This document shows positions 7,518 through 17,566 of a stretch of DNA of 64,000 nt, piece by piece. The position numbers and the translations under genes were made by a program. The first letter of the stretch is position 1. The number at the start of each line of letters is the position of its first letter. Under the pieces are notes generated by a model that searched no databases, was not told the origin of the DNA, and saw only the letters and a list, made by a program, of their open reading frames with translations. Source of the stretch: Clostridium sp. BJN0013 (GTDB lineage: Bacteria > Bacillota > Clostridia > Clostridiales > Clostridiaceae); NCBI RefSeq assembly GCF_040939125.1, contig NZ_CP162495.1:1426001-1490000 (forward strand), given 5' to 3'.

Positions 7518-8354
7518 TTGAAATTCGATAAGCTAGTTGCACCTGTAGTTAAATGGGTTGGCGGTAAAAGGCAGTTGTTACCTGAACTTGAAAAATACAT
7601 ACCTGAAAATATTTCAACTTATTATGAACCTTTTGTTGGCGGAGGAGCAGTTTTATTTCATATTCAGCCTGAAAAAGCTGTTGTAAGTGACATAAATGAA
7701 GAACTGATTAATTTATATATGGTTATAAAGAACAATGTTGAAGAATTGATTGAGGATTTGAAGAAACATAAAAATACATCTGATTATTTTTATATGATTA
7801 GAGAATTGGATAGAAAAGCAGATATTTATTCCAAACTTACAAAAGTGGAAAGGGCTTCAAGAATTCATTATCTGAATAAAACATGTTATAATGGATTGTT
7901 TAGAGTTAATATACTTGGACAATTCAATTCTCCTTTTGGAAATTATAAAAATCCTAATATAATTAACGAGATAACCATAAGGGCTGTGAACAAATATCTG
8001 AATGAAGCAGAAATTGAATTAAAGTGTTGTGATTATGGAGAGATTTTAGGAGATATTACAAAAGGAGCCTTTGTATACCTTGATCCTCCCTATGATCCAG
8101 TATCAAGTAGTGCCAATTTTACTGGATATGTTAAAGGAAGATTTAATAAGGATGAGCAATCCAGGTTAAAATCGGTGTGCGATAAATTAACTTCTAAAGG
8201 AGTTAGATTTCTGCTTTCTAATTCTTCAACAGATTTTATTCTAAATTTATATAAGGATTATAATATTGAAATAATACAAGCAAAACGTTCTGTTAATTCC
8301 AATGGAAACAAAAGAGGAAAAGTTGATGAAGTTTTGGTAAGAAATTATGATTGA
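7518..8354 (+). CDS. Dam-type DNA adenine-N6 methyltransferase (D12 class)
   Basis: 278 aa, the normal length of the Dam/DpnM family. The N-terminal VVKWVGGKRQLLPEL is the AdoMet-binding FxGxK-type motif, YEPFVGGGAVLF is motif I-like and DPPYDP is catalytic motif IV. The family methylates adenine, typically in GATC. The start is TTG 7518, preceded by CGGAGGA. No restriction endonuclease gene is recognisable next to it, so it looks like an orphan enzyme, perhaps brought in by a mobile element; IS remnants begin immediately downstream. Confidence 0.88.
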   Translation: MKFDKLVAPVVKWVGGKRQLLPELEKYIPENISTYYEPFVGGGAVLFHIQPEKAVVSDINEELINLYMVIKNNVEELIEDLKKHKNTSDYFYMIRELDRKADIYSKLTKVERASRIHYLNKTCYNGLFRVNILGQFNSPFGNYKNPNIINEITIRAVNKYLNEAEIELKCCDYGEILGDITKGAFVYLDPPYDPVSSSANFTGYVKGRFNKDEQSRLKSVCDKLTSKGVRFLLSNSSTDFILNLYKDYNIEIIQAKRSVNSNGNKRGKVDEVLVRNYD

Positions 8355-8534
8355 TGTATAGTAGCTAAGTTATCTTTATTATGTAAAATATTATTTTTGA
8401 AATCCATCCAGATTAATTTTTTACCATTGGGAAGTTGGTATTTAAGGTAAATTCTCACAAATAGGCTATATATGCCATAAGAAAGTAGAGCTCTGCTATA
8501 ATATTCTTAAACTCTCACCATATTTTAAGAAAAT

Positions 8535-9292
8535 TTAACCAAATATGAGTTTTTTAATTTTTGATATATTGGGATTAATACCCAATATTTTATTGATGAA
8601 ATAGCAGAGATTATGAGCTAAAATTTTGTTTGTTATTCTGCTTGTTAATACCCACATGGATTTGGCAAATACCCTTTGTATATTTAGCTGGCTGGATAAT
8701 TGAGAGAAAGTTATTTCAATCCTCTGTCTGGCTTTAAATATCGCTTGCCTGAACTCTTTTAGAAATTGATTTTTTTCCGAATTTTAGTCCTAAAGCAAAT
8801 TTACCTCCAAATATATACTCTATCACCTATTATAGCTGATAGAGATAAAGTATAGGTTAATTCTCATACTGTGGTTCTATTGTCAACACTGGCAGGGATA
8901 AAATAAAATCGGTAAGGTATCTGTCAAATGTTGTCAGAGCATGTAGCTTAAATCTATAGTATGTTTCTTTCCTAGAGACACAGCTGGCATAGGGGCCTAT
9001 GTTCTAAAAGTTTTATGGAAATGAGCTCTTCTAAACTCACATACGGGGATTGGCATACTATCAATTATTCTGTACTTATTTTGTACGATTGTTCATAGAT
9101 ATAATTAAGAAATTGAGTAATTTCTTCACGAATTTGCTCCATAACCTTATAAAGAGATTTTCTTGTTCTTGTACAGAAATTAGGAAATAAATCCTATGGA
9201 TTTCTAGTACAAAAGCTGAACCATGATTTTTCAGAATCTATGGTGATAAGTTCACCAAGCAGTGATAGAGTAATTATCTCACTGTCACTCAT
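8535..9292 (-). pseudogene. Decayed IS982-family transposase
   Basis: The reverse strand from 9292 reads MSDSEIITLSLLGELITIDS, then SEKSWFSF, an in-frame stop, DLFPNF, KSLYKVMEQIREEITQFLNY, and in a shifted frame IDSMPIPVCEFRRAHF. Further on come LTYTLSLSAIIGD and, at the end, ITNKILAHNLCYFINKILG. These are the order and signature of IS982 transposases (D-S-M-P-P-V-C region). Several stops and frameshifts make it non-functional. Terminal repeats were not recognisable. The rest of 8355-9655 shows nothing else that I can identify. Confidence 0.8.
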
Positions 9293-10684
9293 ATGAATAA
9301 ATTCGATAAAAAAATACACCAAAATATTGACCAGAATATATTACATTGGACTTTTGCCTATCTTCCTTAAAATTCTTAATAACTAGAGGGGACTTACATT
9401 AATACTTATTAATACTTATTTTCCTCCTCTAAGTTTTTAAACAACTGAAAATACATATAGCCAATAAGTGTCATGGCTATATGGAAAGTTATACAATTAC
9501 ATTTTGTATCTTAAAATTCTCGAAGAAATAATGAAGAAATAATTATGAGAATGACAATAATGTTATTCATAACGTATATCTCTTATTAACGTGATATAAG
9601 ACAACTAATCTATTCCTAAATCCATGCTTGTTATATAGATTTAAGAATATTTTAACTATGCAAATACATCTTGATTAGTAAATTTAAAATGAGCTATAGT
9701 ATAGCAAACTATAGTCCATGCTATCAAAACAAATATAGAAATTTTAACGTTGATAAAAGCTATACCGGTAAATCTATTAATATTTCCTGTAAGAAGCATT
9801 ACACCATTACTATATGTTGTGAATAAAAATGGCAATATTTTTAGCATGAAACTGGATTGGGGTGTATTTCCTGAATTTGTAAGCATCAAGAAATTAGTAA
9901 ATGTTAATATTGTTACAACTACAAAATTAACGGATATGGATACTGCACTGCTCTTAAAAAAAACAGATATTAAAGTTGATAAAGATGCACATGCTATAAT
10001 GAATAAAATTTGAAGCAGCAAAACTTCAACAATGAATTGCCACATTGGTATAATATGCGAACTACCACCTTTTTCAATAATATTTTGAACTCCATCCATA
10101 TGTTTAAAATTAAAACCTACAGCTATTGGTGACAATAAATTTCCAAATTTGAATGTAATACCAATAATTACAAAAGATAAAAATTCACAAATAAGTAATG
10201 ATAATACTATAGATATTATAGACGCAATAAATTTTGAAAACAAGATTTTTCCCCTAGAAATTGGTTTTGTAAGCAATACTTTTATTGTTGGTGGATTATT
10301 TTCACCAGAAACTATATCGGAACAACCTAAAACCACTATTAATGATAAAAATAACATATTTAAAAATGAAAAAATTTCAGATATATATTTTGTAGCATTA
10401 AATGTATAATTATAATCATTAGGATTAATGTCATGATTAATATAATATTTATCCATATCTATCTTAGAATTTATTGAGTTTATATGAGTAATGTTATTTT
10501 TAGGTATCTTATTTTTTAGTTTTTCTAAATCAAGTACATTTTTATGTAAGATATTTTTCCAATCATCACCTTGTGCAGTATTAAGACTTTTTAAATTATT
10601 TATAGTAATCTTAAGCTCTTCTATTTCATTGGATGTATTTTGTCTTTCTTTAGTAGACAAATTTTTATTTGTTAATTTTATATT

Positions 10685-11564
10685 AGGGTGTGTCTGAAAA
10701 CAATGCAACAATAAATTACTTAGATAAAATAAAAATAGCAGCAATATAAACAAAAGCAAGGAAAGAATCAGCAAGCTTGTCATAACGAGTTGCAATTCTT
10801 CTAAAATGTTTGATTTTGTTAAAGAAACATTCAACTAAATGACGTTCCTTGTACAGCCACCAGTCACAATTCCATGGTTCTCTTACATTTGATTTTGGTG
10901 GAATAGTATATGAGGATTTCTTTGAAGTAATATATTCTCTAATTTCATTTGTGCCATATGCCTTATCTGCCAGGATATTGCTGCCTTCTATATCAACGTT
11001 GGAAAGAACATCTACGGCCTGTGTACTGTCGTGTAGATTGCCAGATGATAATTGAAAATGGATTGGATTGCCAAGTCCATCAACAACTGCATGAATTTTT
11101 GTTGTATGTCCGCCGCGACTCAGTCCAATATGCTGTTTTGTTTCGCTGTTTACAGCCCCTTTTTAGCACCAGCACTGTGCTGGTGGGCTTTTATACATGT
11201 TGAATCAATGCTTAAATTTTCATAATCTGCATCTGAGGTTAACTCTTTAAAAATTGTTAATAAAGTACCATCGTTACGCCACTTACAAAAACGACTGTAT
11301 ACAGTTTTCCATGAACCGAAGCGTTCTGGTAAATCACGCCATGCTGCACCACTTCTTGCAATCCATAGTATGGCATTAAATATAAGTCGGTTGTCTTTTG
11401 GAGGTCGTCCTGTTTTTGCTATTGGAATTAAGTTTTTTATTTGATCCCATTATTCATCTGATATTTCATAACGCTTCTGTGACATATTTGCACCCTCCAA
11501 GTTTTTTATCTTATTTTACCTAAAACTCGGTTCTTTCGCAATATTTAGTTTTCAGACACACCCT
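10685..11564 (-). mobile_element. IS5-family insertion sequence, about 880 bp
   Basis: The ends are 15-16-bp inverted repeats, GGGTGTGTCTGAAAA on the left (from 10686) and its complement on the right (to 11563). The size and the two-frame transposase fit the IS5 family, probably the IS427 group, which duplicates a TA or longer target. Only a TA-like flank is seen here (TTA before, TAG after), so a clean target duplication is uncertain. The element lies in the ABC permease gene and points the same way as it. Confidence 0.88.
10716..11485 (-). pseudogene. IS5-family DDE transposase, damaged copy
   Basis: The first frame starts at 11485 (MSQKRYEISDE), has a TAA at codon 12 where family members have an amino acid, then continues with IKNLIPIAKTGRPPKDNRL, GAAWRDLPERFGSWKTVYS and LSIDSTCIKAHQHSAGAKKG. 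The frame then ends and must shift by one base at the AAAAAGGGG run to reach TKQHIGLSRGGHTTKIHAVV, ADKAYG and ERHLVECFFNKIKHFRR. The DDE residues are in SIDST, ADKAYG and VECFFNK. The frame change may be the programmed shift known for this group; the early stop argues that this copy is inactive unless a later start is used. Confidence 0.85.
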
Positions 11565-11615
11565 AGTAAAATTCTTTTTTTCTTTAGTAATTTTTGTAGC
11601 TCATTTATTATTAAA

Positions 11616-12332
11616 TTAAAGATCATTTACTTTTCCTCCTTCAATTATATCTATAAATTTTTTTTCTAAGGATATAGAGTTGTTATCCAAAATATCTATT
11701 GATTTGATCTCACCATCATTAATAAAAGCAACTTTCGTACAAATATTTTGTATTTCTGAAAGCATATGGGATGAAATCAGTATTGCTGTACCATTTTTAG
11801 CTATTTTTTTTATTGCATCTCTAAATTGCATGATACCAATTGGGTCTAAACCATTTGTAGGTTCATCAAGTATAAGAAGTTTAGGATTTGATAGAAGTGC
11901 TTGTGCAAGACCTAGTCGTTGTTTCATTCCTAGTGAATATTTTTTTACTTTCTTGTTTATATGATTTTTTAAGCCTGTAATGTTTATAATTCTTTCTATC
12001 TGATCTTTAGCTATATTTTTATACATTCTGGAAATTTGTATAAGATTTTCTTTGCCAGTCATATAATCATATAAATCAGGATTTTCTACTATGGAGCCAA
12101 CATATTTAAGAGCATTTTCTATATCGTTTTGTACATTATATCCCATTATAGATATCATTCCTTGAGTAGGTTTTATAAGGCCAACTATCATTCTTATAAT
12201 TGTAGTTTTTCCAGCTCCATTTTTACCTAATAGACCTAAGATTTCACCTTCATCTATATTTAAATTTATTTTCTTTATTATATTATTTTTACCAATATTC
12301 TTTTTTAAGTTTTTAATTTCTAATATATTCAT
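11616..12332 (-). CDS. ABC transporter ATP-binding protein (ABC-2 exporter type)
   Basis: 238 aa with all ATPase motifs: Walker A GKNGAGKT, signature YSLGMKQR, Walker B LLILDEP and the H-loop in ISSHML. The sequence resembles bacitracin/lantibiotic-immunity-type exporters. Its permease partner overlaps its 3' end (11616-11626) and is disrupted by an insertion sequence, so the transporter is probably non-functional unless a permease is supplied from elsewhere. The PadR-HAAS pair at 13.3-14.5 kb lies upstream on the same strand, separated by an IS110 remnant. Confidence 0.9.
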   Translation of the reverse strand: MNILEIKNLKKNIGKNNIIKKINLNIDEGEILGLLGKNGAGKTTIIRMIVGLIKPTQGMISIMGYNVQNDIENALKYVGSIVENPDLYDYMTGKENLIQISRMYKNIAKDQIERIINITGLKNHINKKVKKYSLGMKQRLGLAQALLSNPKLLILDEPTNGLDPIGIMQFRDAIKKIAKNGTAILISSHMLSEIQNICTKVAFINDGEIKSIDILDNNSISLEKKFIDIIEGGKVNDL

Positions 12333-12476
12333 TTATATATCCATTCCTTTCACTTCGCTCAAGGCATAAAATGAAATGAAAAAATTTTGCTTCGAGCGAA
12401 TATTTTTATTATAATGTCATAGGGAATCGGCACACTACAAATCACGAGGAGGTGAATGGGCTATCTTGTCTATCAG

Positions 12477-12837
12477 ATAACCGCTAAGTATTGGATTTCT
12501 GTATACAACGTCTTAGAAAAAGACTGTTCCATTGTTCTTGCACATCCTAAATATGTTAACGCTATTCATGGTAAAAAAACTGATAGAAAAAATGCCAAAT
12601 GGATTGCTGATCTGTTTAAGCATGATCTTGTTTAAAGTTCTAAAAGAATTCTAGATAAGATACTTGAAAATTTTCTACACACTTCTTTTGATTTGGAACC
12701 TTATTGATGGTTATATTACACCACTTGAGAATTTGGAATTCCAGAAAGCAGAGTTAGAAGAACTGATTCTTGTGCTCACCAGTCCCTATCAACAAGAACT
12801 CGACTTAATCCTAATCACTCCATATCAACGATTTTAA
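12477..12837 (+). pseudogene. IS110-family transposase fragment
   Basis: Frame pieces read ITAKYWISVYNVLEKDCSIV, LAHPKYVNAIHGKKTDRKNA and KWIADLFKHDLV, then a stop, and later GYITPLENLEFQKAELEELI and LVLTSPYQQELDLI. The K-T-D-x-x-D/N-A-x-W-I-A-D-L block is the hallmark of IS110 DEDD transposases. Both ends are missing and there are stops. The surrounding 12333-13295 has no other gene; on the reverse strand at about 13028-13200 a 50-codon open stretch (IDHIRITQSKNENNYREIL) is coherent but unidentifiable. Confidence 0.75.
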
Positions 12838-13295
12838 ATTATCTTTTGTTTATTTATATCTTTATTCTAACACATATATTTTTGAGGAAATACACCAGAT
12901 TGACTCCTTAAGTTTGGACAAAATCCAGATAAATTTACAAATATCTTAGGATACCACTTTTATAAAAGTTTTTATTATAATATATACTCTAATTGCCCTT
13001 GTGTAACTTTAAAGATGTAGAGCCATATACTCTACCTATTTTAAATTTATGATAATTTAAAATAACAGGTGGCATTTTTGACTTCAAGTTTAGCAAATGC
13101 AATTTTAATAGATTTCAAAATTTCGCGATAATTATTTTCATTTTTACTTTGAGTTATTCTTATATGATCAATTGTTTTTGCAAAATTAAAGTACACTTTT
13201 AATACCTTTTTTATAAATCAACACAAAAGATTTAATTAATAAAAATAATAAAAGAATTAAGCCTATGTTAGGAATTAGTAGATTATTGTTTATTA

Positions 13296-14129
13296 TTAAA
13301 TATAATATATTTTTTTTACTTGTATAATATTTGAATTGATTAAATTGGTTAATATTTTTTTTAATATTAAGTTACTGCTTGGAAGCATATAATAACCTAT
13401 CCACAGTAATATTGATAAAGAGAAAAGTAAAACAGAAGTAAGTTTATTTTCATATATGTTTCTAATATTAGAAAAAATGATTTTGTTAAATAGCTTTGTA
13501 AATATTACAGAAACTACAGTGCATAAAATAAATGGTATAAATAAATTTGATATATATGTAATTAAAAATCCAAACAATGCTAATGAAAGTGGTTTATGAA
13601 ATGGACTACCAAATAATAGTATTCCAATAAACATTACAAATGTTGCAAGCAGTTTTAGAATTATATATAATAATATATTGCATATGATAATGTTTTTTAT
13701 AGCATTTTTAGTATTACTTATTTTTATATTTATATATAAGTAAGAAAAAATAGTATTAATTAAAGGGACTCCTAGCAAAAAATAGTTAGAATTCGTATTT
13801 TTATTTAGAATGCATATAAAGAAGAATGTAGAAATTAAAGAAATTAAAATCATATTACAAATAAGTTTAATCATATTCTTAATATTAAATTTGTAATATT
13901 TATTTTTAGAAGGTAGATTTAATTTTAGATCATTGCCTATTAAATTAGAATCACCAAAACTATCAATGGCTAGATTAATAGCTGTTTTTTTATCATAGCC
14001 TTTTTCTAAATATTCATTTTCTAGCAATAAAAGATGCGACTCTATTTCATCTCTTAATTCAAGTTTATCATTTTCATTTATACCTCTTTTATCAATAATA
14101 TCTTCTATAAATTGTTCAAATTTTAACAT
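13296..14129 (-). CDS. HAAS-domain (permease-prefix type) membrane protein
   Basis: 277 aa. The N-terminal 75 residues (FEQFIEDIIDKRGINENDKL, ending SFGDSNLIGNDLKLN) form the helical HAAS/permease-prefix domain, and six hydrophobic helices follow. It starts 8 bases after the PadR stop with GGAGG in between, so the two form an operon. The architecture is the same as at 663-1553, although the sequences have diverged strongly. It probably belongs with the ABC exporter downstream on the same strand. Confidence 0.75.
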   Translation of the reverse strand: MLKFEQFIEDIIDKRGINENDKLELRDEIESHLLLLENEYLEKGYDKKTAINLAIDSFGDSNLIGNDLKLNLPSKNKYYKFNIKNMIKLICNMILISLISTFFFICILNKNTNSNYFLLGVPLINTIFSYLYINIKISNTKNAIKNIIICNILLYIILKLLATFVMFIGILLFGSPFHKPLSLALFGFLITYISNLFIPFILCTVVSVIFTKLFNKIIFSNIRNIYENKLTSVLLFSLSILLWIGYYMLPSSNLILKKILTNLINSNIIQVKKIYYI

Positions 14130-14136
14130 GACTAAT

Positions 14137-14457
14137 TCAATCCTCCATACAATTATTTATTAACTTAGTTATGTTATTCCATTGGGTTAATTTTTCTTGT
14201 AGTACTCTTTGGCCTAAAGTTGTAATTGAATAATATTTTCGTTTACCAGTTAAATTGTTGTTTTCCCAATATGACTTAATTAAGTCTTTAGATTCTAATC
14301 TTTTTAAAGCAGGATATAGTGTACCTTCCCCTATAGAGTAAGTCATATTACTCTTCTTTTTAATAATTTTTGAGATCTTATATCCATATAAATTTTCTTT
14401 ACTTATTAAAATAAGGATAAGTATATCAATACTACCTTTCATGATTTCTTTATTCAT
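14137..14457 (-). CDS. PadR-family transcriptional regulator
   Basis: 106 aa with the typical PadR start MNKEIMKGSIDILILILIS, the NLYGYKI motif, EGTLYPALKRLESKDLI and a wing GKRKYYSITTLG. It probably represses its own operon and the neighbouring exporter in response to an antimicrobial or similar ligand. That role is known for the family; the ligand here is not known. Confidence 0.92.
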   Translation of the reverse strand: MNKEIMKGSIDILILILISKENLYGYKISKIIKKKSNMTYSIGEGTLYPALKRLESKDLIKSYWENNNLTGKRKYYSITTLGQRVLQEKLTQWNNITKLINNCMED

Positions 14458-14496
14458 AATTATTATACCTCGTAATACTACTATAATTTTAACATA

Positions 14497-14525
14497 ATAT
14501 TACTACTAGTATAATTAAATGTCAA
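14497..14525 (-). promoter_or_regulatory. Promoter of the second PadR-HAAS operon
   Basis: TTGACA (14525-14520) and TAATAT (14502-14497) lie 17 bases apart on the reverse strand. TACTACTA occurs twice on the plus strand nearby (around 14477 and 14501), the likely region for PadR binding. Confidence 0.55.
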
Positions 14526-14546
14526 TAATATAAAATTGTTATTTGA

Positions 14547-14828
14547 AGAAAAAACAGAAATAAATCTTATATAATTGTTCCGGGAGATTTTAGGACTACA
14601 GCCAGTAATAGTGGTAATAATGATTATGTTTACTGGGGTGAAGGTGGCTTTAGCTGGGCTATTCCTTATATTACAGGCATGGCGGCTTTGGCATGGCAGA
14701 TTAATCCCAATATTACTTTTAACCAGATAATAGATAAACTGGTATCAACAAAAACTGTAACTGAAGAGGGAAGGTATATAATTGATCCTGAAAAATTCAT
14801 TGAAAATGTAATTAAAACTACAAAGTGA
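14547..14828 (+). pseudogene. 3' end of a subtilisin-like (S8) protease gene
   Basis: About 93 codons remain, reading VPGDFRTTASNSGNNDYVYW and GGFSWAIPYITGMAALAWQI, then LVSTKTVTEEGRYIIDPEKF. The FSWAIPY piece matches the catalytic-serine region of subtilases (GTSxAxPxxAG), here in the clostridial variant. The Asp and His catalytic regions and the start are absent, so it is a fragment. It shares a terminator with the convergent PBP2 gene. Confidence 0.7.
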
Positions 14829-14835
14829 TATTATA

Positions 14836-14874
14836 AAAATACTACAGAATCATATTAATATTCTGTAGTATTTT
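14836..14874. terminator. Bidirectional terminator
   Basis: A perfect 15-bp stem (14836-14850 with 14860-14874; arm AAAATACTACAGAAT) with A-runs on one side and T-runs on the other. It can end both the subtilase remnant and the converging PBP2 transcript. Confidence 0.8.
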
Positions 14875-14877
14875 AAT

Positions 14878-17541
14878 CTAATTGTTTAGAGAATTGGTAC
14901 TGGTGTTTAATTGTTTACTAAAATATGCAGAATAAATATCTCTGGCTATATAGGCAGAACCGGAACCCATACCTCCATCAAATACCACTACATATACGGC
15001 TATTTCAGGCTTATCTAAAGGTGCATAACCTACATACTCTGCATAGTCCGTTCTTCCAATTTGAGTTTGGTGTTCCTGACTGATTATAGTTGCAGTACCT
15101 GTCTTTCCAGCAGTTTTTATAGGAAAATCTGCAAAGGCTTTAGATGCAGTACCCTTTTCATTAACTGCCTCCATTCCAGCTTTAACAGCCTCTATATTTT
15201 CAGCCTTAACCCCTGTTTTTTCAAGAATCTCCGGTTTAACCTGTTCAATAACATTTCCATCAGAATCTAAAAATTTATCTACAAGGTGAAGCTTGTATCT
15301 GGTTCCTCCATTTGCCAGGGTGGCAATATAATTTGCTATCTGAAGGGGGGTAAACTGGTTTAAACCCTGTCCTATAGCTGCATTTTCTATATTGGCAGGT
15401 ACATCCAGCTGGGCATTGGCATCTGAAACAGTTATGTAGTATATAGCTTGAATTAAACCATCCATATCTTTATCACTGATATCTTTTTTATTATTTGGAT
15501 CTTCTAATGTCAGTTTTGAGAATAATTCTTTGTATTTTTCTTTGTCAAAGGCATTCTTTCCACCTTTTATAGAATTCTTTATTAAATTTTTTATTTCATT
15601 TTTTAATGATTTAACCTTGTCAGAATCACTGTCATTATCGTATAAATCTATTTTAACTATGTTGCTGCCCTGGTCATCTACTCCATTTTTAAGTACCGAC
15701 ATGGTATTTGCAAGATAATTCCTAGCAAAAGTATTTTCATTAGATTGAGTATTATATACTTGACCATAATTTTCTGAAATTTCTATGCCTGTAGCAGGTT
15801 TTTCTTCACTTCCTGAAGGTATGCCAAGTCCAAACTTCCAGGCATATTTAGCCAGGGTATCATCTCCAAAAGCTTCTCTAATAAGTCTTGCCACCTCCAT
15901 AAAATAAGGGTTACTTGATTTTTGTATGGCAGTTGTAAGGTTCACCCAATAATTAGGTCCATCCAATTTAAATTCTACAGGTCTCCCACCTTGATTATAA
16001 GTACCATTATCGTAATAACTAGAATAAGGTGTTATAACTCCACTTTCCAGTCCGGCAATGGCAGTCATAGGTTTAAAAGTAGAACCTGGAGGTATTAGAG
16101 ACTGGGTGGCATAATTATAAAAAGGCTTTGGGTATATGTCATATAGATCCTGTCTTATGGTAGTGTTGTTTTTTATGCTTTTATCAATAGGAAAAAGTAT
16201 ATTTAACACTTCATCCTCACTTTTTCCAGCATAATTAGCTGTGATATTTCTTTTCCTTATGTATTCTCTTCCAAATTCCTCTAAATTGGGATTGAAATAT
16301 TGGTTGTATTGTTCTGTAGAAAGTTTTCCAGGAGTTGAGAAATCATTAGGATCATATCCTGGTCTGCTGGCCAGGGCTATTATACCTCCTGTATTTACAT
16401 TAATAGCTACAGCTGCCCCTCTGGTTGCATTTGTGGTATCAGCCCTTTCCTGGTCATAGGCGTTTTGTCTTAATTCTTCCATTCTCTCATCCAGTGATTT
16501 TTCTGCCGCTGCTTGCACATCCTTGTCTATGGTAAGCTGTAGAGTTTGTCCCGGATAGGAATCCCTGCTGCCAAGTTCTTCAAGTACCCTTCCATTTTTA
16601 TTAAGTTTTACTATTCTGCCGCCTTTGGAGCCTTTTAGTCTGTCCTCAAAAGCTGCCTCAAGTCCTCCCTGACCCACATAATCACTGCTTATATCATAGC
16701 CCTTGTCTTCATATTTTTCATAATTGGAGGCTATTTTTGATATATATCCCAGAAAAGCAGAACCTAGCTCTCCATTTGGATAGGATCTTATAGGCTGGGT
16801 GTTTACATCTATGCCTGGAAGTTCATTTAGCATTTGTAAAAACTTAAAAGCAGTATCCTTGCTTATACTTGCTATCGTTACTGGTTTATAGCCTGAAAAA
16901 CTCTGCTTATTTAAAGTATTTCTTATAGTCATAAATCTTCTTTGCTCTTCCAGTGAATATCCACTGGGAATTTTATATTTTTTTAAAAGTTCTTTAAAGG
17001 TGTCCTCTGCAGATATCTTTAAAAGTTCTTTGTTGACCTGACTCTCCAAATCATCCTCTGAAATATCCTCATTTTTACTCTTGATTTTTTTCTCTATGGA
17101 ATCATTTAATCCACTGTCTCTTTTAAATCTTATCTCTAGAGTATTCCGGGCGTTTTCATCCTCACTTCTAAATTCAAATTTAAAGGGATTTATCTTAAGT
17201 TCAAAATCGTCCTGCTGGTTTTCTCCGTTTTCGTCCAATATTTTAAATACTTTATCCATGGTAGAAAAAAATGTTTTATCACTTTCGTCTGTCTGATTAT
17301 ATACAAGCATGTAACCTAGTCTACTTTTGGCGAGCTTATTTCCATTACAGTCTAAAATATCCCCCCTTGGAGCGGTCTCAGGTATTTCTCTTATAGACTT
17401 ATTGTTTGACTGTTCCTTATATTCCTTGCCCTGTACCACCTGGAGGAAAAAAAGCCTTGCAGCCATAGTTGTAAAGATCAATAACATAATTATTATAATA
17501 GTAGTATACCTTGTAACTTTAAAGTGTTTTTTCTCTTTCAT
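14878..17541 (-). CDS. Class B penicillin-binding protein 2 (transpeptidase)
   Basis: About 887 aa. A short cytoplasmic start and one membrane helix (TTIIIIMLLIFTTMAARLFF) lead to the pedestal domain (APRGDILDCNGNKLAKSRLG) and a C-terminal transpeptidase domain with the three active-site motifs STFK, SSN and KTGTA. It cross-links peptidoglycan during cell elongation. The length is normal for clostridial PBP2, which carries inserts in both domains. ATG 17541 is chosen because GGAGATGAT precedes it closely. An AEC carrier gene lies 25 bases upstream on the same strand, not rodA as often found. Confidence 0.92.
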   Translation of the reverse strand: MKEKKHFKVTRYTTIIIIMLLIFTTMAARLFFLQVVQGKEYKEQSNNKSIREIPETAPRGDILDCNGNKLAKSRLGYMLVYNQTDESDKTFFSTMDKVFKILDENGENQQDDFELKINPFKFEFRSEDENARNTLEIRFKRDSGLNDSIEKKIKSKNEDISEDDLESQVNKELLKISAEDTFKELLKKYKIPSGYSLEEQRRFMTIRNTLNKQSFSGYKPVTIASISKDTAFKFLQMLNELPGIDVNTQPIRSYPNGELGSAFLGYISKIASNYEKYEDKGYDISSDYVGQGGLEAAFEDRLKGSKGGRIVKLNKNGRVLEELGSRDSYPGQTLQLTIDKDVQAAAEKSLDERMEELRQNAYDQERADTTNATRGAAVAINVNTGGIIALASRPGYDPNDFSTPGKLSTEQYNQYFNPNLEEFGREYIRKRNITANYAGKSEDEVLNILFPIDKSIKNNTTIRQDLYDIYPKPFYNYATQSLIPPGSTFKPMTAIAGLESGVITPYSSYYDNGTYNQGGRPVEFKLDGPNYWVNLTTAIQKSSNPYFMEVARLIREAFGDDTLAKYAWKFGLGIPSGSEEKPATGIEISENYGQVYNTQSNENTFARNYLANTMSVLKNGVDDQGSNIVKIDLYDNDSDSDKVKSLKNEIKNLIKNSIKGGKNAFDKEKYKELFSKLTLEDPNNKKDISDKDMDGLIQAIYYITVSDANAQLDVPANIENAAIGQGLNQFTPLQIANYIATLANGGTRYKLHLVDKFLDSDGNVIEQVKPEILEKTGVKAENIEAVKAGMEAVNEKGTASKAFADFPIKTAGKTGTATIISQEHQTQIGRTDYAEYVGYAPLDKPEIAVYVVVFDGGMGSGSAYIARDIYSAYFSKQLNTSTNSLNN

Positions 17542-17566
17542 AAATATCATCTCCATTTGCAAATAG

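Larger units (their letters stand above)
9656..11626 (-). pseudogene. ABC-2-type permease gene disrupted by an IS5-family element
   Basis: The 3' part (9656-10684) encodes a large external loop and five or six C-terminal helices with IVSGENNPPTIKVLLTKPIS, typical of ABC-2 permeases. The true start is ATG 11626, overlapping the end of the ATPase gene; it gives MIFNLIINELQKLLKKKR and then runs into the insertion element at 11564. The first membrane helix that should follow KKKR is missing on both sides, and the two parts are not in the same frame, so sequence was probably lost when the element inserted. An open frame that starts inside the element (10834) is an artefact of read-through. Confidence 0.8.

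Noticed and set aside
9656-10834. Intact 392-aa membrane protein
   Set aside because: Its first 50 codons lie in an IS5-family element; the true permease start is at 11626 and the gene is interrupted.
10849-11203. Plus-strand open frames in the insertion element
   Set aside because: They are on the antisense of the transposase and have no family features.
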